This document shows positions 1-10,410 of a stretch of DNA of 60,205 nt, piece by piece. The DNA comes from Planctomycetota bacterium (GTDB lineage Bacteria > Planctomycetota > SZUA-567 > JAFGGJ01). Location: positions 1 through 60,205 of the forward strand of contig JAFGGJ010000018.1 in assembly GCA_016930595.1 (NCBI GenBank), in the 5' to 3' direction. Numbering within the stretch: the first letter of the stretch is position 1; the number at the start of each line of letters is the position of its first letter. A program made the position numbers and the translations under genes. The notes under the pieces were generated by a model, which had not been told where the DNA came from, did no database searches, and saw nothing but the letters and a program-made list of their open reading frames with translations.

Positions 1-1653
<1,653 letters not shown>

Positions 1654-1665
1654 GGCGGGCGGCGG

Positions 1666-2184
1666 TCATGGCAGAGGCGGTTGCGGGAGGGCGGTGTAGA
1701 GGGAGAGTTCGTGCAGGAAGTTGGGCGTGAAGATATCCTGCGGGGCCGAAGCGATTTCAGCAAGCGACCATGAGCGGACTTCGTCGATTTCTTCCGGATG
1801 ATGCGTGATCGGGCCGTGCCACTGCAGAGCGAAGGTCGTGACGAATTCGCGTTCGACGGGGCTTTCCCAGAGGTACTGATAGAGGAAGACCGGGGCGGGG
1901 CCGGAGATACCGAGTTCTTCGTGGAGTTCCCTGGCGGCGGCCTGTTCGACGGTTTCGCCTGCAAGGACGTGGCCGCCCACCGAAGTATCCCATTTGCCGG
2001 GCTGTATTTTTTTAAGAAGGGAGCGTTTCTGCAGGACAAGGCGTCCGCCGGGGCCGCTCACGATAATGTGAACGGACTTGTGCACAAGGGAGCGGTCCGA
2101 GTGGCAGGCGGACCTGGAGGCGGTTCCGATGGTACGGCCGCGTGCGTTGGCGAGCACCAGGAGTTCATCGTCGTCAACCGGCAA
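1666..2184 (-). CDS. Nudix hydrolase (YfcD/IDI-like)
   Basis: A 172-residue protein with a complete Nudix box at residues 71-93, including RELHEELG (85-92), which binds Mg2+ for cleavage of a nucleoside-diphosphate-X substrate. The upstream segment HKSVHIIVSG and KIQPGKWDTSVGGH resembles the YfcD/isopentenyl-diphosphate-isomerase-like branch; the substrate cannot be told. The start is TTG at 2184: GAGGTG lies five bases upstream and an in-frame stop precedes it, so no longer form exists. It is convergent with the nrpR-type gene, ending 12 bp after that gene's stop. Confidence 0.85.
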   Translation of the reverse strand: MPVDDDELLVLANARGRTIGTASRSACHSDRSLVHKSVHIIVSGPGGRLVLQKRSLLKKIQPGKWDTSVGGHVLAGETVEQAAARELHEELGISGPAPVFLYQYLWESPVEREFVTTFALQWHGPITHHPEEIDEVRSWSLAEIASAPQDIFTPNFLHELSLYTALPQPPLP

Positions 2185-2276
2185 TCCGGCACCTCAATTT
2201 CGAAAGGGGCGTCTGCTGCGGCCATTTTGATGGCTGGGGGGCGGAGGTCAAGTAAAACAGGGCGGAAGCAATACAG

Positions 2277-2305
2277 TTGATTAAGCCACGCGCAAGAGGT
2301 AGAAT
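2277..2305 (+). promoter_or_regulatory. promoter of the EF-hand/lpxD unit
   Basis: TTGATT (2277-2282), 17 bp, TAGAAT (2300-2305). The leader holds an imperfect hairpin at about 2322-2346 (CCTGTG pairing with CACAGG) before the GGAGG at 2371. Confidence 0.65.
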
Positions 2306-2381
2306 AGGATTGCAGCACCGGCCCTGTGTACGGGGCACAGGCCGAACAGGTGGGATTGCGGTTATTCTATGGAGGCAAGGC

Positions 2382-3188
2382 ATGAGAAGAACGCTGCCGG
2401 CGTTGATAATACTTGTTTGCGGCATGTGCGTTTACGCGGGTGAAGCCGAGCCGCCGCCCAAGAAGAAAGCGCCGGACAAGCTGCGCGAGCAGGCGGCGTT
2501 CCTGACGGGTGTCCCCGCACTGCGCCTGCTGGACACCGATTCGGACAACAGGGTGACGCCCGAGGAGAAGGGTGCGTTCGTAAACGGGGTGATAAAGAGG
2601 CGCATGGCGGAAGCGAAGGCAAAATACGAGGCGCTGTCCACGGTCGGCAAGGAGAGCACGTCCGAGCGGGAGCTTTTCGTGGTACCGGAGATAAAGCAGT
2701 ACGAGACGATAGTGGCCGGCCTGACGGAGAGGGCGGACATATTCCGCAAGATATACGCGCAATTCCGTCTGCTGGACACGAACGGTGACGACAGGATATC
2801 GGGCACGGAATTCGCGTATGCCGCCCGGCTTCTGCACCTGATCAGGCCGATAACCATACCGATCGACCGGAACGCCAACGGGATGATAGGCGACTACGAG
2901 ATTACCCTGGCCAAGCCTCGCAACATCGTGCTGCCGAACATAAAACTGTTCCGGGAAGGGAAATGGAGCGTTCCCGAGGACTACGTGGTACCGGAAGATG
3001 CGATCGTGCGGATATACGACATAGACAAGGACGGCGGGCTGACGATAAAGGAAAGCCAGCGGCTTGCCGTGGCCATCGTCAACGCCATGAAGACGTACGA
3101 ACAGGAGGCGGAATCGTACCAGGATCTCGTGGCGCTGCTCACGACCCGCTACAAGGAAGCGGCGGCCGGGCTGAAGGAGAAAGAATAG
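2382..3188 (+). CDS. exported EF-hand calcium-binding protein
   Basis: A 268-residue protein with an N-terminal signal peptide (MRRTLPALIILVCGMCVYAG). Four EF-hand-type loops are visible: D51-E62 (DTDSDNRVTPEE), D132-E143 (DTNGDDRISGTE), D162-E173 (DRNANGMIGDYE) and D213-E224 (DIDKDGGLTIKE). They have the expected D-x-D/N-x-D/N spacing and a terminal Glu, so calcium binding is likely. The start is the ATG at 2382 after GGAGG at 2371-2375; longer upstream readings lack a ribosome site. The stop codon is followed directly by the GTG of lpxD, so the two are co-transcribed. The function beyond Ca2+ binding is unknown. Confidence 0.85.
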   Translation: MRRTLPALIILVCGMCVYAGEAEPPPKKKAPDKLREQAAFLTGVPALRLLDTDSDNRVTPEEKGAFVNGVIKRRMAEAKAKYEALSTVGKESTSERELFVVPEIKQYETIVAGLTERADIFRKIYAQFRLLDTNGDDRISGTEFAYAARLLHLIRPITIPIDRNANGMIGDYEITLAKPRNIVLPNIKLFREGKWSVPEDYVVPEDAIVRIYDIDKDGGLTIKESQRLAVAIVNAMKTYEQEAESYQDLVALLTTRYKEAAAGLKEKE

Positions 3189-4226
3189 GTGACGCGGGCC
3201 TTTGGGCCGCGTACGGCCCGGGAATTACAGAACCTTGCCGACGGAGCGATGTTCGAGGGGGATCCCGAGCACGTGGTGACGAACGCCGCCCCGCTGCAAG
3301 AAGGCGGGGAAGATTCCATATGTTTCATGCGCGACGAAGCAGTTCCGCCGCCGGGGAGGCGCGTGGGGCTGCTGGTGGCTCCGATCGACCTTGTCCTGGA
3401 GTCGCTGCCCGAAGCAACAAGACCTCACGCCACCATAAGAGCCAAGTATCCCGAAGCCGTCTGGGCCGTGATACTGGGGGGCGTGTTTCCCGCCGAGCCG
3501 GTTGCGGCGGAGGGGATAGCGGACGGGGCGGAGGTTTCAGCCGAAGCGGAAGTGGGCAAAGGGGCTGGGATAGCGGCCGGTGCGGTAATAGGCGCGGCGC
3601 AGATCGGCGAGGGAACGCGCATCGGGCCGGGATGCACGGTGGGGAAAGACGTGAAGATCGGCCATGGATGCACGTTGCACGCGGGAGTGCACGTATACCC
3701 CGGGGTCACGATAGGGGACCGATGCATAATCCATGCGGGTGCGGTGCTGGGTTCGGACGGATTCGGATACGCTTTCGACGGCAAGAGGGTCGTCAAGGTA
3801 CCTCAGGCAGGCGGGGTGGTCATAGGAAGCGACGTTGAGATCGGAGCGAACTGCACCATTGACAGAGGGGCGATAGGGGACACGGTGCTCGAAGACTTCG
3901 TGAAGCTCGACAACCTTGTCCACGTGGCCCACAACTGCGTCATCGGCGAAGGGACGATGATAGCCGCGCAGGCAGGACTTGCAGGCAGCACGATCATACA
4001 CAGGATGGTCCAGATAGGTGGCCAGGCCGGCGTGGCGGGGCACACGGAGATTGGGGAAGGCGCAAAAATATCGGCCCAGGCGGGGGTAATAGGAGACATA
4101 CCGCCGAGAAGCGAAGTGACGGGGTTCCCGGCGAGAGCGCGGAAGGAATTCATGCGGATGTGGGCGTGGCTGGCCCGGGCAGCACAGACAAAACCCGGGG
4201 AGGACGAAAAAGGCGGGAAAGAGTAG
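3189..4226 (+). CDS. lpxD: UDP-3-O-acylglucosamine N-acyltransferase
   Basis: A 345-residue LpxD, the third step of lipid A synthesis, adding a second acyl chain to UDP-3-O-acyl-glucosamine. After the N-terminal uridine-binding domain (about 1-100) comes a left-handed beta-helix of hexapeptide repeats from about 105 to 305. The LpxD signature GSDGFGYAF is at about 188-196. The presumed catalytic base is H248 in the [10 protein letters not shown] motif. The start GTG follows the preceding stop codon without a gap, implying translational coupling to the EF-hand protein. It shows that the organism builds an LPS-type outer membrane. Confidence 0.93.
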   Translation: MTRAFGPRTARELQNLADGAMFEGDPEHVVTNAAPLQEGGEDSICFMRDEAVPPPGRRVGLLVAPIDLVLESLPEATRPHATIRAKYPEAVWAVILGGVFPAEPVAAEGIADGAEVSAEAEVGKGAGIAAGAVIGAAQIGEGTRIGPGCTVGKDVKIGHGCTLHAGVHVYPGVTIGDRCIIHAGAVLGSDGFGYAFDGKRVVKVPQAGGVVIGSDVEIGANCTIDRGAIGDTVLEDFVKLDNLVHVAHNCVIGEGTMIAAQAGLAGSTIIHRMVQIGGQAGVAGHTEIGEGAKISAQAGVIGDIPPRSEVTGFPARARKEFMRMWAWLARAAQTKPGEDEKGGKE

Positions 4227-4266
4227 CGTCTCCGTGCGCAAAGCGTAAGTGCTTTGAAAAAAAGAG

Positions 4267-4294
4267 TTGCAGCAGGACGGCAACGCCATAGAAT
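4267..4294 (+). promoter_or_regulatory. promoter of the HTH membrane protein gene
   Basis: TTGCAG (4267-4272), 16 bp, TAGAAT (4289-4294). It is followed by a GC-rich leader of about 65 bases that ends in AAGGAGG before the ATG at 4364. Confidence 0.6.
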
Positions 4295-4363
4295 AAGGGT
4301 GATGTACGTTGTAGATCCGGACGCGCCGGATGGGGGCGGACGTCCCCGGCTAAGGAGGAAAGC

Positions 4364-5050
4364 ATGGCTGATGGCGACCTGATGGACCTGCAGGAAGTGC
4401 TGCAGACGCTGGGCATAAGCGAACAGGATCTGCAGAACATGGTGGCGCAGGGCAAGCTGAAGGCCGTGCGGGCCGGCAGGACGGTCAAGTTCCGCGCCGG
4501 AGAAGTGATGAGCATGAAGTCCGGCAAGAGCACGGAACCGACGATAATCATTCCGCAGCAGGCCCCGCGTTCGCAGAGCATCGACGAATCGGCGGCGACG
4601 GTTGTGCCAGAGGCGCCGGCCGGGGTAGTTCCGGTAGAGACCCAGGAAATATCGCTGGATGACGAAGAGCTGGAGATACTGCCTCTCGAGGACGAGGCTG
4701 CGGCGACCCAGGCGGAAGCGCCGATCGCCATGGATGAAGAACTGACGGTGGCCGAGGAAGTGGAAGAGGAGTATGAAGACGAAATGGCCGCCGGGCCGAG
4801 ATCGCGTTCGAGCAGGCGGTCAGGCAGGATGTCGCGGCGCGTATCGCAGGCCATGGCATACCAGCAGGAAAGCCCGATCTGGAGCGCTGCGCTGGCGGTA
4901 ACGCTGTTGATCCTGCTGTTCTCGGGTTCGATATACGGAGTTATCCTGTCCAAGGGATACTACGACGAGGAAAATAACAAGCGGTACGTGCCCAAGTTCA
5001 TCGAATGGGTATACGAGAATTTCAAAGACCCCGGCGGGCCGGCAGAATAA
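4364..5050 (+). CDS. membrane-anchored protein with excisionase-type HTH domain
   Basis: A 228-residue protein of unknown function. Residues 5-55 look like a MerR/excisionase-type helix-turn-helix (LQEVLQTLGISEQDLQNMV, then VRAGRTVKFRAGEV). A long acidic, low-complexity linker follows (about 75-142), then an Arg/Ser-rich patch (146-160), one transmembrane helix (about 172-194) and a short extracytoplasmic tail. The charge pattern puts the HTH in the cytoplasm. AAGGAGG precedes the ATG. It is a single-gene unit with its own promoter and terminator. It could be a membrane-tethered regulator or a scaffold that uses the HTH fold for another purpose. Confidence 0.8.
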   Translation: MADGDLMDLQEVLQTLGISEQDLQNMVAQGKLKAVRAGRTVKFRAGEVMSMKSGKSTEPTIIIPQQAPRSQSIDESAATVVPEAPAGVVPVETQEISLDDEELEILPLEDEAAATQAEAPIAMDEELTVAEEVEEEYEDEMAAGPRSRSSRRSGRMSRRVSQAMAYQQESPIWSAALAVTLLILLFSGSIYGVILSKGYYDEENNKRYVPKFIEWVYENFKDPGGPAE

Positions 5051-5076
5051 CCGCCCGTACGAGTTGAATTCAAAGG

Positions 5077-5106
5077 AACGCCCCGGACATGTTTCGGGGC
5101 GTTTTT
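5077..5106 (+). terminator. rho-independent terminator
   Basis: AACGCCCCG (5077-5085) pairs with CGGGGCGTT (5095-5103) around a nine-base loop, followed by a run of T (5102-5106). Confidence 0.85.
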
Positions 5107-5206
5107 CTTGGCTGGGCCGAGGGACCGAAAACAGGAGGGAATTTCCGGCTAACAAGAGGGGGCGGGGGAACGTCCAAGAGAAGCGGGAGTACGGCGTCTT
5201 TGTCAC

Positions 5207-5234
5207 TTGAGCGGCGACCTGCGCCCGGTATACT
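5207..5234 (+). promoter_or_regulatory. promoter of the OmpA-like lipoprotein gene
   Basis: TTGAGC (5207-5212), 16 bp, TATACT (5229-5234). Confidence 0.6.
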
Positions 5235-5277
5235 ACGGCGTGAAGTTTGCGACTGAGAGCCTGACGGGGGTAACCAC

Positions 5278-5919
5278 ATGAGTTTCAGAACAGTATTTCT
5301 GCTGACGATGGCCGCGATCGCTGCAGGATGTTATTCGAACGAACAGTATGCGGCCCTGCTGGACAGCCAGGCGCGCGCGTCCAACCGCAACCGCGAGTAT
5401 TTGAAGGCCATGGCCAACCTGGAACTGAAGATGAACCGCCTGGAGCAGGAGAAAGCCGCCCTGAAGCTGGAAATAGCGCGGCGAGACGAGAGGCTGACCA
5501 CGTACAGATCGCACCTGGAATGGACGCGGCTCATTCCGGGAGCGGAAGTATCCAGCGAAGGCAACCTGATACTGAAAGGCGACGTGATTTTTCAACCGGG
5601 AAGCCACAAGCTTACCGACCAGGGCCGGCAGACGCTGGAAGACCTGGCAAACGTACTGGGCAGCGAAAGGCGCAACATAGCCGGCATACGGATAGACGGG
5701 CACACGGATTCCGCCCCGATCAACAAAACAAAGGATAAATACGACTCGAACATGCACCTGTCGTTCATGAGGGCGTATTTCGTCTACAACTACCTGTGCG
5801 AGAATTCGAGGCTCGAGCCGGCCAAGTTATACATCGCCGCTTTCGGGGAACACCGTCCCCGTAGCGAGGATCCGGCCGAGAACCGGCGGGTGGAAATACT
5901 GGTACTTCCGAACGAATAG
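5278..5919 (+). CDS. OmpA-family peptidoglycan-binding lipoprotein
   Basis: A 213-residue outer-membrane lipoprotein. The signal peptide ends in a lipobox (AIAAGC, lipid-attachment C18). A predicted coiled coil follows (about 35-75, with EQEKAALKLEIARRDERL), then an OmpA/MotB C-terminal domain (about 90-213) with the IDGHTDSAPI motif and a C-terminal RRVEILV. Such proteins tie the outer membrane to peptidoglycan, as Pal does. The coiled coil before the OmpA domain distinguishes it from classical Pal. It is a monocistronic unit between the upstream terminator and the hairpin at 5923. Confidence 0.88.
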   Translation: MSFRTVFLLTMAAIAAGCYSNEQYAALLDSQARASNRNREYLKAMANLELKMNRLEQEKAALKLEIARRDERLTTYRSHLEWTRLIPGAEVSSEGNLILKGDVIFQPGSHKLTDQGRQTLEDLANVLGSERRNIAGIRIDGHTDSAPINKTKDKYDSNMHLSFMRAYFVYNYLCENSRLEPAKLYIAAFGEHRPRSEDPAENRRVEILVLPNE

Positions 5920-5921
5920 CT

Positions 5922-5943
5922 TCCGGCGCAGAAACGCGCCGGG
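5922..5943. terminator. hairpin between convergent genes
   Basis: CCGGCGC (5923-5929) pairs with GCGCCGG (5936-5942) around a six-base loop, just after the OmpA-like gene and 46 bp from the end of the convergent isomerase gene. There is no T run, so it is only a possible bidirectional terminator. Confidence 0.45.
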
Positions 5944-5988
5944 AGGCACCGTTCCGATCAAACAGGCGACAGCGTCAGGAAAGACGGT

Positions 5989-7119
5989 CTAGCCACCGGC
6001 GTACGTATCGTCGAAGTGTTTCTGTGCGGCCACGACGGCATGGCGCATGATATCTTCGGCCCCGGCCGTATTGCGTGCAGCCAATTTTTTCATAAGGGTC
6101 TTCATGTCGAGCTCTCGCGCTGCGGCGGCACAGGCTTCCCATGACAGGATGCTCCTGACGACCCTGTCAATGCCCTGATCGACGCTGTCGTAAGCCCTGG
6201 CCTGCATATCATGGCCTTTCCAGCGCGCGAAACCCGCGTCCGCTATCAGGCCGGCGATGGCAATGTTCATCCCATTGATGCGGGCACCGTGGTCTATATC
6301 GTACTTGCCTGGACCGCCCAGGATAATGCCGTCGTTGTAGCCCTGGGAATTGAGATGCATGTGAACGACAGCATCGTTGTCGAGTTCTTCGACGGTGTCG
6401 TAGACGTGATCGAGGCCGATCATTTCCGAATGGCCGAATTCCTTGTTCACGCCCTTCTTACGGCGGCTGATGCCGAATTCCTCTTCGAGTTTCCGCCAGA
6501 AGAGTATTGCGCTGGCAACGGTCGGAATAAGCATGGCGGGATGGCCTTCATTGGGTTTGGGCTCAAAGCCTATGAACATCTCGCCTCCCAGGCTTTCTTC
6601 CTGCCTGCAGAGCGCCGCGACACTCTCCTTGAGGTTCCGATACATAGTCCTGATCGCCGGGGTGGCGATGTCATATCCGAAAGAGCCGTTCCAGAGGATG
6701 AAGGAGGGCGGGACATCGTCGAGCCAGGCCTTCCTGAGCGGACCGTAGGCGAGTTCAAGGGCGCGCGTCCCGAAGTCTTCGGCCGCTTTACGTTCATCCG
6801 GGTCCAGCGAGGCTACGCCACCGTAGGCGAAATGAGAGTGCGCCCCCGGCGTGGCCATGGCCAGATGGATACCTGAATCCACCAGCGCGTCAGCGATATC
6901 GGCGGCGGTCTTTTCGCAGTATTCGGTGTCGTAGTGCATTTCCACGCCCAGCAGCACGTTGTCCGGCAGGCGGGGCCGGATTTTCTCCGCCGTAAGCCTG
7001 ATCATGTCGACAGTAGTGAAATCCGCCCCCCATTCCGGGCGCTGGTCAGCCGGAACGAAACCGCCTTTGCCTGGGTTGAAAGTCCACCTGCACACGCTGT
7101 GGAAAGACCTGTCAGCCAT
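5989..7119 (-). CDS. xylose-isomerase-like sugar isomerase (TIM barrel)
   Basis: A 376-residue protein of the class I (actinobacterial-type) xylose isomerase family, which interconverts aldoses and ketoses with two divalent metals. Visible landmarks are AMATPGAHSHFAYGG near residue 87, the metal/substrate motif FEPKPNEGHPAMLIPT, GVNKEFGHSEMIGLDHV, and HMHLNSQGYNDG where the family has HIDLNGQ. The second metal site normally formed by the family's DxDxR-like segment appears altered (GKYDIDHG). The start is the ATG at 7119 behind GGAGGGG; upstream in-frame sequence lacks a ribosome site. The sugar specificity cannot be predicted and no kinase or transporter is adjacent. Confidence 0.82.
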   Translation of the reverse strand: MADRSFHSVCRWTFNPGKGGFVPADQRPEWGADFTTVDMIRLTAEKIRPRLPDNVLLGVEMHYDTEYCEKTAADIADALVDSGIHLAMATPGAHSHFAYGGVASLDPDERKAAEDFGTRALELAYGPLRKAWLDDVPPSFILWNGSFGYDIATPAIRTMYRNLKESVAALCRQEESLGGEMFIGFEPKPNEGHPAMLIPTVASAILFWRKLEEEFGISRRKKGVNKEFGHSEMIGLDHVYDTVEELDNDAVVHMHLNSQGYNDGIILGGPGKYDIDHGARINGMNIAIAGLIADAGFARWKGHDMQARAYDSVDQGIDRVVRSILSWEACAAAARELDMKTLMKKLAARNTAGAEDIMRHAVVAAQKHFDDTYAGG

Positions 7120-7165
7120 AGTCCCCTCCAATCCGGTTTTTGAACGAATCATTGATATCCAGGGC

Positions 7166-7193
7166 AGTTTACAGGATGACAGAACATGCGCAA
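7166..7193 (-). promoter_or_regulatory. possible promoter of the isomerase gene
   Basis: On the minus strand TTGCGC (7188-7193), 16 bp, TAAACT (7166-7171), about 47 bases upstream of the ATG. Confidence 0.4.
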
Positions 7194-7460
7194 GGGAATG
7201 AGCAATCCGAGCCCCGAACCATAGCCAGCCGGCCGGTGCCGGGTGCGTCCGGGGCGGATTCCGCATCTACAGTGCCAGCATCGGGTTATATCTGATCAAT
7301 ACATGGGGAGGCGATCAAAGCCGAAGCGGGAAGCAGGGGCCTGGGAGATCCGCCGTGGGATTACGCGGGTCTCGGCAGTGTGCCCTTGACTCAGAGAAGA
7401 CTGAAGATACCTTATTATGAAGGATGTCAGGGATATTCTGCAACTGAAAAGGAGAAGGCC
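7194..7460. other. intergenic region upstream of the ExbB-to-TrkA operon
   Basis: No plausible gene was found. The stretch must contain the promoter of the long plus-strand operon, but the only -35/-10 pair (TTGACT at 7386, TATTAT at 7413) has a 21 bp spacer and is not convincing. The strong ribosome site AAGGAGAAGG lies at 7449-7458. Confidence 0.5.
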
Positions 7461-8201
7461 ATGCCGGAAGGATCGCTGCCTGAATGGCTGCAGACACTGC
7501 TGGGGTCAGGAGGGGCTGCCCTGCCGGCCGTGTTTGCGATAGGCGCGGTGGCGCTGGCAACAGCGATATACGAGCTGTTCGTCGGATCAAAGCGTGCGGT
7601 AATACCGCCGGCATCGCGTATGCACATATTCGAACACCTGAAGAACGAGAGGAAGCAGGAGGCGCTGAGCCGTGCACAGTCGAAGAAATCGCCTTTTACA
7701 AACATAGTCAAGACGGCCCTGCGACTGCCTGAAGACACGCCGTCATACATAACGTACGCCACGATAGAAGACACGCTGTTCCGCGAGGTAGCGTCTCTGC
7801 GCGCCCGTGTGATCCTGCTGCAGGGGCTGGGGCTGCTGTCGTTATTGGCCGGGCTAGCGGGCACGCTGGGAGGCTTGTACAAGAGCCTGTCTGGGGGCGG
7901 CATACAGACGGCGGCGACGCTGGCGAAATCGGTGACAGGCGTACTGCCGGCGGTGGTGGCGGGGGTGGTGATATGCATAGTGATTCTGGCTGCGGCATTC
8001 TTCTTCCAGATGCGGTTGTCGGTAACCGAGGCCGCCTTGTCGGGAGACGCGAGCAGGCTGGCGGCGTACATACTGGGCCGCAAGTACATTGAAGCGGCGA
8101 TACCGGAAGCAAAACCCACCGAGGCCGGCACTGAAGAAGAGACGGAAACAGGAGAGGCCCCGAAAGCCGGTGAAGAAGGAGAGGAAAGTGCGTCTGAATA
8201 G
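7461..8201 (+). CDS. MotA/TolQ/ExbB-family proton channel protein
   Basis: A 246-residue inner-membrane protein with an N-terminal TM helix (about 18-40), a cytoplasmic segment, and two TM helices (about 112-138 and 152-180). It has the family pattern LLSLLAGLAGTLGGLYKSL and VTGVLPAVVAGVVICIVILA. The tail after about 212 is Glu-rich and probably disordered. ExbB/TolQ proteins use the proton gradient to drive an ExbD/TolR partner, which here is the next gene, overlapping by 14 bp. The start is the ATG at 7461 behind AAGGAGAAGG. No TonB or TolB/Pal is adjacent, so the energised process is unknown. Confidence 0.85.
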   Translation: MPEGSLPEWLQTLLGSGGAALPAVFAIGAVALATAIYELFVGSKRAVIPPASRMHIFEHLKNERKQEALSRAQSKKSPFTNIVKTALRLPEDTPSYITYATIEDTLFREVASLRARVILLQGLGLLSLLAGLAGTLGGLYKSLSGGGIQTAATLAKSVTGVLPAVVAGVVICIVILAAAFFFQMRLSVTEAALSGDASRLAAYILGRKYIEAAIPEAKPTEAGTEEETETGEAPKAGEEGEESASE

Positions 8202-8574
8202 GCCGCTTGATACTCCATACGTGGCATACGTTGCCGCCAGCATGGCGGTGCTTGCCGCGGTGCTGGCAACACTGATAGGGCTGGGCGGCAGAACAGGCCA
8301 GACAACCGGCGGCGGGGAAGTACTGTCGCTCGTGTCCGGCGACATACCACTGCATTCGGTAGAAGTGCGCCAAACACCCGACGGCCAATACAAGACCCTG
8401 GACGGCATGACGGTAACACAATTGGCCGGCAGGATTCGAAGCCTTCCACCAGAAGTTCCCGTGCCTGTCGTTATGGTCAGGATATCCGCTTCCACAGAGT
8501 TGAAGTCAGTGGCGCCGATTCTGAAGGAAATGGAAGCAGCGGGGATCAAGAAGATAGCGATACTTCTGGAATAA
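8188..8574 (+). CDS. ExbD/TolR-like protein
   Basis: A 128-residue protein: a short basic cytoplasmic start, one TM helix (about 12-34) and a periplasmic domain with the ExbD-like order of strands and helices, ending MEAAGIKKIAILLE, which matches the family's terminal helix-strand. It starts at GTG 8188 with GGAGAGG just upstream, inside the 3' end of the ExbB-like gene. The usual conserved TM Asp of ExbD is not evident in this helix (AYVAASMAVLAAVLATLIGL), an oddity for a proton-driven unit. Confidence 0.75.
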   Translation: MRLNRPLDTPYVAYVAASMAVLAAVLATLIGLGGRTGQTTGGGEVLSLVSGDIPLHSVEVRQTPDGQYKTLDGMTVTQLAGRIRSLPPEVPVPVVMVRISASTELKSVAPILKEMEAAGIKKIAILLE

Positions 8575-8599
8575 CGATACGCAGGCAGGGAGGCGACGG

Positions 8600-10399
8600 T
8601 TGTACGAGTGGCGCCAATTATGCCCCGAGGTGTTTCTCTTCAGAGATCCGCTGTCAAACGTGTACGTGCTGCGGGACAACGTGTTCGGGATCGTGATCGA
8701 AGCCGGCTCAGGGGCGGTATTCGACAGGCTGGCCGAAATCGGGGTAAAACGGGCCGACATGGTTCTGCTGACACACCATCACAGGGACGTGGCGACAGGC
8801 ATACACCGCTGCGGACAGGCAACCGTGATGGTTCCGGAAGGCGAAGCGCGGTACATATCGGACGCGGAGACGTTCTGGAAAACCTGGAAGATCTACGTAA
8901 GGTATGACCTTACAGGGGAGACGAACGCCCTGACAAGAAACCGCGAGGCGGAATGCCTGCTGCCCGGACGCGTAATCGAGTGGCGCAACTGGAAGATAGA
9001 GTGCATCCACCTGCCCGGACACACCCCCTACTCGTTCGGGTACGTTGCGCGGACGGAAAACGCCGAGCCGATAGTGTTCTGCGGCGACCTGTTAACCGGT
9101 GCGGGAGGTACAACGTACACGGTGCACGATCTCCATTGGGACTACATGCCGCCGCCGGCGGGGATCACCCCGGCCATAGAAGGAGCGTTGCCGGCCATAA
9201 GGGACACGGGAGCGGGCATGCTGTGTCCGTCGCACGGCGAACCGACAGAAGAAGTGATTCAGGCGGCGAACAAACTGGAACAGAACATGACACGCCTGGC
9301 GGAGCATTTGAGCCCCAACAGGAAACCGCGCGAGGAGCAGACACCGCACGAGATACTGCCGCACCTGGTCTATCTTGGAGGGACTTCATATCTAATCATA
9401 AGCGAAAGCGGCAAGGGGCTGGTCTACGACTGGGGATACATGGACTGGAGCGTGCTGGAAAGGGCTCGCGCCGAATGGGGCTGCGAAGAAATAGAAGTGG
9501 TGAGTTTCAGCCACTACCATGAAGACCACGTCGCTCGCACGAACGAGCTGTTCTATTCGACGGAAAGGTCGTACTGGCACAGGCGGCCGGAAGTATGGGT
9601 CCACCGGGTGCTGGCGGACGTGCTGGCAAACCCGACGGCATACAACCTGCCGTGCCTGTGGCCCGTGCCGATACACCCGGACGTCGTGGTGGAAACCGGT
9701 GACAGGATCAGATGGCATGAATACCTCATCGAGTTCTTCCACCTGCCGGGGCAAACGTATTACCATCAGGGCATGGTAGTGGACATAGACGACAAGAGGT
9801 GCTTTTTCTGCGGAGACAGCATGTGGCGTCCCGGGGACAGCGAGCGGCCGCCCAACGCTCCGGTTATTCCCCGCAACATTTACCTGCCCGGGCACGGCTA
9901 CCCGTACATCGCGGAACTCTATGACAGGTATGATCCCCAGCTGCTGGTGCCTTCGCATTACGAACCATTCGAAGCGACCGACGAGCTGATCGAGGGCTTC
10001 AAGAAATGGGCTGAAGGGATCGCCCCGCGCATCGTCTCACTTGCCGGAGAAGAGCGTGCAGGGATAGCCATGAATCCGCACTGGATACAAACCTATCCAT
10101 ACCGAACGGAGACCGCGGCCGGTTCCGAGATCAAGATAGAAACAAGGGTGTGCAATCCGTACGGGAAGAAAAAGCACTTCCGGTTCGCGCTGCAGACGGA
10201 AGAGCAATGGCAGGAATCGCTGCTTTACGGGCCGCCGCACGACGCCCCGGGCGCTGTAATTGCTCCGGGCGAAAGGGCGACGGCGGCCTTCAGCGTAAAA
10301 ACCCGGAACAAGCCGGGCCGTGAAGTGTTAATAGCAGAAGCGTGGGTGGACGGGCTTCCCGCGGGAGGACCCGCCGAGGCACTTATCGACGCAAGGTGA
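8600..10399 (+). CDS. tandem metallo-beta-lactamase-fold protein
   Basis: A 599-residue protein with two MBL domains (about 8-240 and 250-465) and a beta-rich C-terminal part (about 485-599). Domain 1 has THHHRDV at 58-64, lacking the final His of HxHxDH, but keeps LPGHTP, CGDLLTG and PSHGEP. Domain 2 has the full HYHEDH at 305-310, CGDSMW and PSHYEP, but reads LPGQT where a His ligand is usual. Each half therefore lacks a different metal ligand. The start TTG 8600 follows GGGAGG. It sits between the ExbD-like gene and htrA in the same operon. The reaction is unknown; a hydrolase is most likely. Confidence 0.8.
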   Translation: MYEWRQLCPEVFLFRDPLSNVYVLRDNVFGIVIEAGSGAVFDRLAEIGVKRADMVLLTHHHRDVATGIHRCGQATVMVPEGEARYISDAETFWKTWKIYVRYDLTGETNALTRNREAECLLPGRVIEWRNWKIECIHLPGHTPYSFGYVARTENAEPIVFCGDLLTGAGGTTYTVHDLHWDYMPPPAGITPAIEGALPAIRDTGAGMLCPSHGEPTEEVIQAANKLEQNMTRLAEHLSPNRKPREEQTPHEILPHLVYLGGTSYLIISESGKGLVYDWGYMDWSVLERARAEWGCEEIEVVSFSHYHEDHVARTNELFYSTERSYWHRRPEVWVHRVLADVLANPTAYNLPCLWPVPIHPDVVVETGDRIRWHEYLIEFFHLPGQTYYHQGMVVDIDDKRCFFCGDSMWRPGDSERPPNAPVIPRNIYLPGHGYPYIAELYDRYDPQLLVPSHYEPFEATDELIEGFKKWAEGIAPRIVSLAGEERAGIAMNPHWIQTYPYRTETAAGSEIKIETRVCNPYGKKKHFRFALQTEEQWQESLLYGPPHDAPGAVIAPGERATAAFSVKTRNKPGREVLIAEAWVDGLPAGGPAEALIDAR

Positions 10400-10410
10400 A
10401 AGGGACACAG

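Noticed and set aside
7386-7418. TTGACT and TATTAT as promoter of the ExbB-to-TrkA operon
   Set aside because: The spacer is 21 bp, too long for a normal sigma-70 promoter, and no better pair was found.
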